Source: Guillardia theta CCMP2712 (taxonomy: Eukaryota; Cryptophyceae; Pyrenomonadales; Geminigeraceae). From it: a stretch of 46,839 bases of DNA. Below, piece by piece: positions 1-8,551 of this stretch. Where the stretch lies: contig NW_005434515.1 of NCBI RefSeq assembly GCF_000315625.1, positions 85,157 through 131,995 on the forward strand, read 5' to 3'. Within the stretch, counting starts at the first letter, position 1, and each line of letters opens with the position of its first letter. The notes under the pieces are model-generated. The model ran no database searches and was not told the origin of the DNA. It was given only the letters and a program-made list of their open reading frames with translations. Position numbers and translations under genes: made by a program.

Positions 1-77
1 AAAGAGGAAAGGTTCCCGGAGTGGTTTAGACGGCAGGCCGCAACAGAAATTCTACGGTAGGGGCTCTACAGGAGTAC

Positions 78-534
78 CAGAAGGTAAAAAGTGCCTCAAG
101 CAAAACAAAGCAGGAACAAGCTGAACCGGCAGGTACACAGTCCACAGCGAGAAGCGCCGACCAAACGCCGCATCCTCAGTACTAATGGATTTACTGGCAG
201 AAGATAAAAAGTGCCTCAAGCAAAACAAAGCAGGAACAAGCTAAACCTCCTGGCACACAGCGCACAGCGAGAAGCTGCACAAACACACACAAAACACAAG
301 CCCGAAAAGAACCAGCACTGCTGGCACCCAGACGCGGCATCGCCAGCCCAAGCGCGAAGCCGCGCAGACAAGCAGCCGAAGGGCCAAGCAATCCAGCAAC
401 AAGCAGCAGGAGCATGCAGGAGGAAGAAAATCCCTTAGACGCGATACCCGGAGGCAGCCGACTGACCACTGTCAGTCGAGACGTCCGCTGCCGCCACAAA
501 GCGGGCGGCCGCGGACGGAGAAAGGGCAGCCGCC
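78..534. repeat. Long direct repeat, left copy (457 bp)
   Basis: This stretch recurs at an offset of exactly 1046 bases (1124-1580) with only about four substitutions (for example near 246, 430, 446 and 507), so the copies are about 99 percent identical. Inside each copy a segment of about 50 bp is itself duplicated at an offset of 120 bases (78-129 and 198-249). No long open frame of convincing composition is present; the apparent minus-strand frames look like low-complexity readthrough. Confidence 0.9.
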
Positions 535-1123
535 GACAAGGAGCCGGCGTTGCCCGGCCCGGGGGGTCCGCCTGGCCCGGGCAGCGGACGGAGGGAGGCT
601 GGACACAGGAACACGGTAGTGCTTCAGCAAGAAGATCAGCGAAAGATTCAGCCCTGTAGATGCCGGAGCTCAGTATAGCCGAGTCAGCGGTAGCCGCCGC
701 AGGAATGCCCAAGGACCGGCGTGACCCGACCGATGCCGGCCCGGGACTCCCGAGGAAGCAGGCGAGCTCGGACCAGCAGCAAGCACCCCAGTGGTGTCGA
801 GCTCTCCGGAGGCACCCGACGTCACAGTGAGGGACGGAGACGCCTCGCCAGCTCCGCGCCGATCGTCGGCGCCACTCGAAGGGTGTCCCCCATCGGAGTC
901 GGAGACCCCCGGCGAAGACTCCTCCTCGGGCGACTCGACAAAGTCCGAGGAGGAGCTGTCCTCTGGCTCGAGAAGTGCTTGCGCCCGCAAGGGCGTCATG
1001 CGCCTCGCACCAGACAAGAGCGCCTCCAGCGTCAGCTGCATAGTGAGGCGCTGATAGGTGGCGGCACGTTTGCGAGCCAAGACCTCAGCAGCAGGGCCGT
1101 CATCAGGCACGAAGGTATAGGGG

Positions 1124-1580
1124 CAGAAGGTAAAAAGTGCCTCAAGCAAAACAAAGCAGGAACAAGCTGAACCGGCAGGTACACAGTCCACAGCGAGAAG
1201 CGCCGACCAAACGCCGCATCCTCAGTACTAATGGATTTACTGGCAGAAGATAAAAAGTGCCTCAAGCAAAACAAAGCAGGAACAAGCTGAACCTCCTGGC
1301 ACACAGCGCACAGCGAGAAGCTGCACAAACACACACAAAACACAAGCCCGAAAAGAACCAGCACTGCTGGCACCCAGACGCGGCATCGCCAGCCCAAGCG
1401 CGAAGCCGCGCAGACAAGCAGCCGAAGGGCCAAGCAATCAAGCAACAAGCAGCAGGAGCATGCAGGAGGAATAAAATCCCTTAGACGCGATACCCGGAGG
1501 CAGCCGACTGACCACTGTCAGTCGAGACGTCCGCTGCCGCCACAAAGCGGGCGTCCGCGGACGGAGAAAGGGCAGCCGCC
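1124..1580. repeat. Long direct repeat, right copy (457 bp)
   Basis: This is the right-hand copy of the repeat at 78-534. Similarity starts at the cagaagg at 1124 and ends at 1580, after which the flanks diverge completely. It carries the same internal 120-base-offset duplication. The high identity suggests recent duplication, recent insertion of an element with terminal repeats, or gene conversion. Confidence 0.9.
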
Positions 1581-1667
1581 CTCGGGAAGCGGGGCGCCTC
1601 CAAGCCTTTCAGCTAAGCAGCTTCCAACGGCAAACGGACTCGAAGGGGTGGTACGGACTGTTGTGGA

Positions 1668-1800
1668 TAAAAGAAGGGGTAGGGGTCCAAACGTTTTTGA
1701 ATAGGGAGGGGAGACATGTAGAAGAATGGAAGTAGATTGAGGGGTGGGGTATAGAGAAGAAGGGGTATTCACAACTGAGATTTTGTTGGTGGGGTAGGTG
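1668..1800 (+). promoter_or_regulatory. G-rich promoter-like block before the CFAP97-like gene
   Basis: Four short G-rich motifs of the form GGGGTAGGGG, GGGGTGGGGTA, GGGGTATTC and GGTGGGGTAGG occur within 130 bases just upstream of the start codon at 1816. The same type of motif lies next to the first exon of at least five other genes here (near 7780, 17100-17420, 23960, 28830-29500 and 32600), so a core-promoter role is inferred from position and recurrence. Confidence 0.45.
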
Positions 1801-1815
1801 AGAGCGCAGGTGAAA

Positions 1816-2247
1816 ATGATGGGAGGCTTGAGAGGGAGGGCGAAGGAAGCGGCAGAGGAGGAGCGAGCGAAGGGCAACGCCAGGCTGTTAGCAAAGCTGC
1901 AGAAGATTGCAGACTCACCTTCGGTTCCTCCTCCTTACTCCCTTAGGGAGAAAAAAGCGTCTTCACAAGAAATCAACAGGAGGAGAAGGGCGGAAGAAAT
2001 TGCAAAGGAGAACATGGCGTTCGCGAAGCGACTTGAAGGAGTCAAATCTGCCACATTCGACCAGAAGACAATGAAGCATGATCAGGCAATGCAAGTCAGG
2101 TATCTCAAGAACGTTTCTCAGTTTCCTGTTATCGCCAAGGACTCGAAACCGAAACCCCAGAAGAAATCTATCCCCGGAAGGCCACCATGGTTCAAAGAAC
2201 TACCCGTGTCTCAGAAGGTCAGCGCGCGACCGGAATGGCAAAGTTGA
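1816..2247 (+). CDS. CFAP97/hemingway-like ciliary protein
   Basis: A single-exon frame of 143 residues, from the ATG at 1816 to the stop at 2247. It is rich in Lys, Arg and Glu. The middle carries an EINRRRRAEEIAKEN helix followed by a KRLEGVKSATFD...RYLKNVSQFP pattern, which resembles the conserved core of the CFAP97 (KIAA1430, hemingway) family: an Asn-led helix, a short loop and a second helix ending near a Phe-Pro. Family members are small axoneme-associated proteins of motile cilia. The length suits the short CFAP97D-type members. A frame starting upstream at a GTG (1798) is unlikely because it lies in the G-rich promoter-like block. The next gene converges from the other strand less than 200 bases downstream. 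The assignment is by eye and moderate. Confidence 0.55.
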   Translation: MMGGLRGRAKEAAEEERAKGNARLLAKLQKIADSPSVPPPYSLREKKASSQEINRRRRAEEIAKENMAFAKRLEGVKSATFDQKTMKHDQAMQVRYLKNVSQFPVIAKDSKPKPQKKSIPGRPPWFKELPVSQKVSARPEWQS

Positions 2248-2421
2248 GGAGGGAGGAGGGAGAAATCGTTGTGTATTTTACTTGCCAGTAAGCGTATTAT
2301 GCACTTGTTTAGAGAACAAAGAATTCGCTTTGAGGGTTTGCGTTGACTGTAGATGTAGTTTGCCTTCATTACACATGTAGTTTGTTTCAATGAAACTTCT
2401 TGACTGCATGTCCATGTGCAG

Positions 2422-5400
2422 CTAAGATGAAGTCTTCTCCCTCACGGCCGGGCTTACCTGGAAGCTTTGCTCCTCAACAGGCCTGCCATACGTCTGATTG
2501 ACATGTGTGATGTCGTAAGAGCTTTCCAAAGTGGAGAACCCGATCTGATGGAGGGTGTGAGGGCACTGACATTCTGTTCCCTTTCTCTTAACCTGCCGCC
2601 TCGTCAAGCTCGCGCTGTGCAACGTCTGCCCGAGTTCGCTTTCCTTGGCAGTCAAATCTGGGGGGAGTCATGGGATAGGGCACTGCAACAGCGACTTCAC
2701 CTGCCAGCCCCTCCAGCTGAGACCTGAGCGCATCGATGTCCTTCTGTACCATCTTACGGCTCTTGGAGGCATCTTCTGCATCACGGCTGAAAGAGGAGGG
2801 GTCCATACCGCTCATGCTCTCAGCAATCGAAATGGCTCGCACCTGCGCCGCAAGTTGACAGGCGGACGGGGGAGAGAGGAGAACCTGGTAGGCATGCAGG
2901 AAGCCAACCTCGCTTTCAAGGTTGTTGAGGGTGCTCAGACAAGCACGGAGTTCAGGTTCCACGAGCTCTCTGATCTGAGCAGCGACGAACTTGAGCTTGT
3001 CATAGGCCTCCTGATGCACCCGCGTCTGTTCGAATGCCTTGCCCTTGTCAGCTTGCAACCTCGTTACCATCCCCTGCTGACAGTCAGACAAGTCAAGGGG
3101 CTGTGAACAAGCAGATGCCTCGAGGCCGCTCATCTGCTCTTGAATGCGAGCTATCTGTTCATCTTTGACTGTGACAACCTCTTGCAACTCAGACTTCAAT
3201 CGCTGAAGATGCTCCGCTTTCAGCAGCTTCTGATGCTCTATCTCCTCTTCGTGTCTTCTCTCTATCTCTGTTATGATCTTCTTGTACGCTCCCTCAGTCT
3301 CCGTCTTGGCTCTCGCCTTCGCCTCCTACTCTGGGAGTCAGCTCGCGCTCAACTGGCGAACTATTTCTCTTCACTCACCTCGGCCGCTTTAGCAGCGATC
3401 GCTGAGTTGCTTTCACGGAGAGCTTGTCGTTCACGTTGTAGCATTTCCTAGGGAGACATCAGACCCGCAGCATCTCGGCTTGTCATCGCACCTTTCTCTC
3501 CTCCACTTCTTTGAGTTGCGTCTTCAGCCTTTGACATTCAATCTCAAACTTTCTGCCGCCAGCGCTTGCTTCTGAGAGTGATTTATGGAAAGCTGTTGCC
3601 GTCAGGTCACTGATCGGACCATGCAAAATAGCAGATTTGATCAGTCTTCCACAGATGCCTTTCTTCAGTTTGCTGTCTTGATTTGAACACTACAAACTGG
3701 TCACTGTTGGCAACAAACATCCACCACCACTCACTTGATCTACGAGCTCCGTCGCCAGCATCTTTCCTGTTCGGAAGGAAGTCTTGGTGTCTCCATGGTC
3801 AGGCAGCACGCTACCAAATTTGACGCAGGTGGCTCCTTCTGTGCCAACATGACAGAGCACTTCGATCGCTTCTTCGGGCGTGTGCAGAGCGACGGACAAG
3901 CCGTGAAGGAGTTTTGACGCGAGCACGTTCCTGCCGAGTCAATCATTGCCCGCACCTCAGCCTTTGACCTCACCGCGAGTCTGACTCGATCGCGCTGGAG
4001 GAATGCTCTACATTTAGCTTGAGCTCCACCACGAACGGATGCTCGAACAACTCAGCCATCGTCTCGGCAAGCTGCAGGCTCAGTCATCCGAGGAGCAGAC
4101 ATTGTTTCCCACCTGCTCCTCCAGGTCGTTCACTGTCTGTCGGAATTCTCGTTGGCCTCTCTCGAGGGTAGAGCAGCGATGCTCCATCGACATGACCTTC
4201 TCCTGCGCTCGCTGCTCCTTGTCCTCTTTGTCTCTCAGCAGTAACTTGGTGGCCTTCAGTTCCTCCTTGAGTGTTTCCCGTGCGTCAGTCGCAGCAGGGA
4301 AGTTGGAGTCTCACTTGGAGCTTGAGGAGATGCTCATGGGCTCCCTGTTTGACCAACGTGAGTCAGGCAATGCGTGGGCGCCCTGTGCTACCTTGTGGTC
4401 TTCACTCAAGCCCGAGCCCGAGCCCGCCTTGATCTCTCTTACATCGGCTCTCCCTGGCGAGGTTGTGCGATGCACTTTGTGCAGCTACAACCTTTTAGTC
4501 AAGTGCAAGGGCTTGCTTCATGTGCTTTCACCTCCTGATGCGCCTGATCCAGGTTGACAATGGCCTGACGAAACTTGGAAGCAGAGGAGCTGAGCTGATC
4601 CCTGAGCTGCCCAATCTCTGCGCTTAGACTTGTTTGTAAGTTGAGATCCACATGTTCAATCTCCTGTCAAGCACTCAACATGCAATGTCAAGCATCACAG
4701 TCCATTACAGCAATAAGGGAGAAGAGCTTCGAGAAGAAGATGTTTTCTAGTTCCAAGTCTCCGTCTGCATTCATGAACTAGACAGGATCATCGCAGTGCC
4801 CCCATCCCCCTCCTCCCCTCACACCTGTCGTGAAAGCCGCTTGACGCGTTCGAATATGTCGTGCTTGGATCTGAGAGACCCCACATCGACCCTCGGAATC
4901 TCCAGCTCGACAACCTGGCAGGAGACTCTAAGGCAGGCAAGCGGCACAGGGTAAAATTCGCACCTCGTTGGTCAAAACCTTGTGGAGGTGAATTGAAACA
5001 AGCTCTCCAACCTCGTCGCTCTCAGACAAGGCTTGCAAGACCGTCTGCGAGGACACGTTCTTTCCATCCACCATCAAGATTACATCTCCTCTCGAAACTT
5101 TGCCGCTTGCTGAAGCAGGGCTTCCCTCAATCACTTCAGCCACCTGCAAGAGCCGCACTACAAGTCAAACTCCCTGACTCGAGAGGCAGCGAGCTGCTTG
5201 CCGCGTTTCCATTCACAATGATCCCCAATGCAGTCTTGTTCCTTGTGCCATCGTACGATGAGGCTGCTCGAGTGCAAGTCAGTCGCAGCCCCTCCAAGGG
5301 TCAACGCTCACCGTCTGCCTTGTTCGAGGAGGGCCAGATGCAGTCCTCCATGACCTTGAGGGCTGCTTCGCCGATCTTCGCAAAGGCGTCATGGAGGATG

Positions 5401-7253
5401 TCGCTCGAGGGGAGGGGACCTTGGATAAGTGCTCGCTGCCGTCTTGAGGAGCGAGCTTGTGTTCGCCCATGGAGCTGCACATGGTCAGGAATTCTTCGTG
5501 GGTTCTCAGTCGCAGTCGCTTCGCTTCCTCTGCAGTAGCCTCTGCCTGTCGCAGCTGAATGCGAGACCACGTCACACTCTTGGTCTTGCATGTGCGCGAA
5601 TAAGAGACGCACCGCTTGCTGGAGCTGACGGATCGAATTCTTGGCTTCAACCAGTTCAGCTGAGCTTGCTTCTATCCTCTTCTCAAAGTCTCGGCGCTCC
5701 AATTGCTTCTCGCCTTCAAGCGTGGCAGCCTTAGTGACAGCTGCTTCGATCTGACTCATCAAGGCCTGCTTCTCCTGGGAGAGCTGCTGCTGCAGACTTC
5801 GAAACTTGGAGTCAGGAACTGAAGAAGACCGGAGAGCGTCAAGCTCTTTCTCTGCACTGAGAAGTCGTCGATGTAAAGCCTCTTCTCTCCTGGTTGCAGC
5901 CGATTCAATCTTCTGTCGTTGCTCGAGCTGCTCTGTCATTGCATCTGCATGATCTTTCATACTCTGTTCATACTTGTCCCGTTCGCCTCGCAGTTGATCT
6001 CTCAGTTTCTTGTTGTCACTTTCTGCCTCACGCACTTCTTCTCTCATCTGCACGGTGTGATCGGTTTCTGCGAGGAAGGGAAGCAACCACCTTGTCTCTT
6101 GTCATCCTCCATTCACTTTCTGACCGCTTGTGCTCCTCGAGAGATTCGAAATGCTTCATCTTGAGTTCTTCGACCTGCAACTCCCACGCGTCATCAAAGC
6201 AACTCGAGACAAGACGGCACCATGTGAAGCAAGTCGTTGGTTTCTTTCTTCAGTGAGTCTTGCGTTCTCTTGGATTCTTCTTGAATGGACATGACTTCAT
6301 TCTCACAAGTCTTTAACCTCTGGGTGAGCTTTGTCGAGAGGTTCTGAGAATTGAAGAGTGAATCCTCAAGTTCCCTGACTTGAGCGATCAATTTTTCATT
6401 GTGTTCCTTGAAGTTTGCATTCTCAGTTTCCAAGTCTTTCTGTCTCTTCTCCATGCAAGCAATAGCCTCCTCAAGAGAGGATTCCTTCCTTTGTCTTTCT
6501 CGTGAAGTTTCATCCATATTCGTGATCATGTCATTCGTCCTACTTTGAGCCACTTCCAGCTCTCGGATCTGATCAAATCATGACTACATGTTCAACATCA
6601 ATCTCCTCACCTGGTCGTTCTTCTCTATCAGCTCTGCTTGTAATCGTTCAAATGAAATCCGTATCTCTATCTCACGATTCTTGGCGGTCTCGGCTATTTT
6701 TTCGAATTCGCTGATCTTTTTCAAATCTTCTCTAAGCTCTTCGTTTTCGCCTTCAAGATGTGGTACAGTTAGCCTTGGAAGCCGCTGAGTGAAAAGATTC
6801 AGACCTTGCAATCGTTTCATTTCGTCATGGTAATATCGCCTGTTGCGATCAATCTCTTCCTGGAGACATCCTTCACTTCCTCTTGCCTCCCCTCATCGCT
6901 TCTCAACTTGCCTGTGCGGCGTCCAATCTATTCTGGAGAGCAAGGCAAGAGCTCTCAGAGCCTCTAAGAGCCTCTAAACGCTGCGACGTCTCTTCATTTT
7001 GATCCCTGAGATCTTTGTTTTCTCGTCTTAGTTTTGCAATCAATCCCATCATATCCGCATTTGCTGCTTGCTCTCGCAGCTCCCTCTCTCTCTGCATGGA
7101 TCGATTTAGCTGCTCCTCTGCTGTCCGATGCTGGTTTTGCAAGAACTTGATCTGCGCTTGAAGCGAGCGGAGAAGTGTTCTGTCGTGATCAGTGCCTGAC
7201 TGCTCCGTGTCTTGTCGAGCATCGCTGGTGGTGTGAGAGATGTTGGCAGCCAT
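2422..7253 (-). CDS. Long coiled-coil protein with an internal PDZ domain
   Basis: A multi-exon minus-strand gene beginning MAANISHTTSDARQDTEQ at 7253. Most exons encode heptad-rich, Glu/Lys/Gln-rich coiled coil (for example 7253-6903, 6820-6584, 6553-6194, 6086-5600 and 3200-2600). At about 5266-4960 two exons form a PDZ fold: TALGIIVNGN matches the carboxylate-binding loop and EGSPASASGKVSRGDVILMV the strand-helix-strand core, followed by a SQTVLQAL helix. Coiled coil resumes after it. Introns are short with GTGAG or GTAAG donors. One C-terminal reading ends at TAG 2422-2424. Alternatively a GTAAGC donor near 2459 splices into an open frame ending at 2278-2280. Probable role is a scaffold or tether (cytoskeletal, centrosomal or Golgi), which is inference. 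I could not exclude two adjacent genes, because exon joins between 5.3 and 4.0 kb are unresolved. Confidence 0.6.
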
Positions 7254-7470
7254 CGCAGCTCCACTCCACCTCCTGTCACAGCATGCGGCTCACTAAGTAG
7301 AATGCAGGTTCCCAACCAGCAGTCAATGCACATTGATCCCTCTATCTGCTTGAGTAGTACCTTTCTCTTTCTTCCAAAGTGAGGCAGAAGAACAGAGTGA
7401 TATGTGCATTTACCTCCCTCCTCCCTTTCTTCCGTTTCCCTTCTCTATCTTTTGTCTTCGCAACCTTCAC

Positions 7471-7575
7471 TCCTCTCCCCTCCCCTCCCCTCCCCCCTTC
7501 CTCCCCTCCCCTCCTCTCCTCTCCTCTCCTCTCCTCTCCTCTCCTCTCCTCTCCTCTCCTCTCCTCTCCTCTCCT
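7471..7575. repeat. Pyrimidine simple repeat, mainly (TCCTC)n
   Basis: A pure pyrimidine tract beginning with imperfect CCCCTCCCCT units and passing into more than ten near-perfect TCCTC pentamers. Similar short stretches continue at 7688-7705. It lies in the intergenic space about 220 bp upstream of the PDZ/coiled-coil gene start. No coding role is apparent, although all three plus-strand frames happen to be open across it. Confidence 0.9.
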
Positions 7576-7764
7576 TTCTCTTCACCTGCATTGTGTCAAT
7601 CTGATCGTCTCTCGTGTCCAGTTCTATCGCCTCGAATGCTTCCTGTCTTCTGTCTGCTGTCTCCCTGTCTTCTGTCTGCTGTGCTCCGCTCTCCTCTCCT
7701 CTCCTCTTCTCTGCTACTCCTCTTCCCTTGTGTCATGGTAGGTCTATTGTGGGGAACTACTGGT

Positions 7765-7830
7765 GAAGTCTCAGCAACAAGGGTGGGGTACTTACTGGAA
7801 TGTAAGAGGGTGGGGGTAGTTGAATGGAGC
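7765..7830. promoter_or_regulatory. G-rich promoter-like motifs between divergent genes
   Basis: Two motifs, GGGTGGGGTACTTACTGG and GGGTGGGGGTAG, occur between the minus-strand gene starting at 7253 and the plus-strand gene starting at 8552. They match the motif class found beside other first exons in the window. A shared or bidirectional promoter role is inferred. Confidence 0.4.
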
Positions 7831-7861
7831 GGATCCGAGGCTCCGATCCTCAGCGAGTGCC

Positions 7862-8215
7862 AACTGACGGGACGCGACTGACGTACCGGGCCCGGCCAGG
7901 TACTGGGCCCTGGCTCCCGGAGTCCGACGGTCCTCAGCCAACGGTCCGGCGGCCTCGGAGTCGCCAGCCAGGCTGCGCGGTGCTTCGCCGGGCGGGGGCC
8001 CATTCCGGCGAAAGTCACAGAAGACTCCCGGATCACTGAGACATCTATCGGATGCCTGACACGATGTTCACCCACAGTGCCACGGACGGCGCGGCCCCGG
8101 GTGGCCCCTGGGCCGCCGGCCCGGCCGCGGCCCGGAACCGTGGCGTGCCGGGCAGGAAACGTTGTCAACCACCGGCAGGGGGGCCTACCTGCTTGCTCGT
8201 AACCGTTTACTATAT
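7862..8215. other. GC-rich non-coding block with GGCCCGG palindromic motifs
   Basis: About 350 bases of strongly GC-rich sequence with many self-complementary words (GGGCCC, GGCCCGG, CCGGCCG). A minus-strand open frame spans it but is Pro/Arg-rich and not protein-like. Similar blocks lie in other intergenic gaps (18480-18860, 19230-19290 and 28470-28620) and within 540-600. They may be remnants of one dispersed repeat family or structured intergenic DNA; no clear end-to-end homology is visible by eye. Confidence 0.4.
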
Positions 8216-8270
8216 GGCGGCAATGGCGAGACGCGGTGAGGAGAGAGCGCGCGTGAGTGAGAGACAGAGA

Positions 8271-8360
8271 GGAGGCTGAGGGAGAGGGAGAGGGAGAGGG
8301 AGAGGGAGAGGGAGAGGGAGAGGGAGAGGGAGAGGGAGAGGGAGAGGGAGAGGGAGAGGG
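8271..8360. repeat. Purine hexamer repeat (GGGAGA)n
   Basis: About 14 tandem GGGAGA units, close to perfect. Together with the pyrimidine tract at 7471-7575 it brackets the GC-rich block. Purine/pyrimidine mirror tracts of this type can adopt triplex structures. It lies about 190 bp upstream of the SPRY/ankyrin gene start. Confidence 0.9.
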
Positions 8361-8551
8361 CACAAAGGAGGAAGAGGGGAGCAAGTGATCAGGGTGCGCA
8401 GACGACCAATATCCCAAAGGAGGAAAGTTCATCGGAGCTTGAACACGCTTTAACCATCACGGCAATGGAGCTGCACCGATACTGAAAGCACGTTGAAGTA
8501 ACCTTACGAGGATTCGAAGTCTTCGTTCCACGGCGAGTCATCGAGCTTTGT

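Larger units (their letters stand above)
78..1580. mobile_element. Possible small terminal-repeat element (TRIM-like)
   Basis: Two 457-bp direct repeats flank 589 bp of GC-rich sequence. The layout resembles a terminal-repeat retrotransposon in miniature or a truncated LTR element. I see no TG...CA termini, primer-binding site, polypurine tract or flanking target duplication, so a simple segmental tandem duplication is equally possible. The interior holds a minus-strand open frame (670-1191) with a Ser/Glu/Asp-rich middle; it has no motif I recognise and its start lies inside the right repeat. Treat the element call as a hypothesis. Confidence 0.35.

Noticed and set aside
670-1191. Minus-strand ORF in the interior of the 457-bp repeat pair as a gag-like protein
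   Set aside because: No zinc knuckle, capsid or other motif, and its start lies in the repeat; too weak to call as a gene.
7404-7881. Three overlapping plus-strand open frames across the TCCTC repeat
   Set aside because: Frames stay open only because a pyrimidine repeat contains no stop codons; the peptides are Ser/Leu/Pro repeats without context.
7596-8432. 278-codon minus-strand open frame
   Set aside because: It runs through the (GGGAGA)n repeat (poly Ser-Pro) and the GC-rich block; composition is not protein-like and no splice or promoter context supports it.
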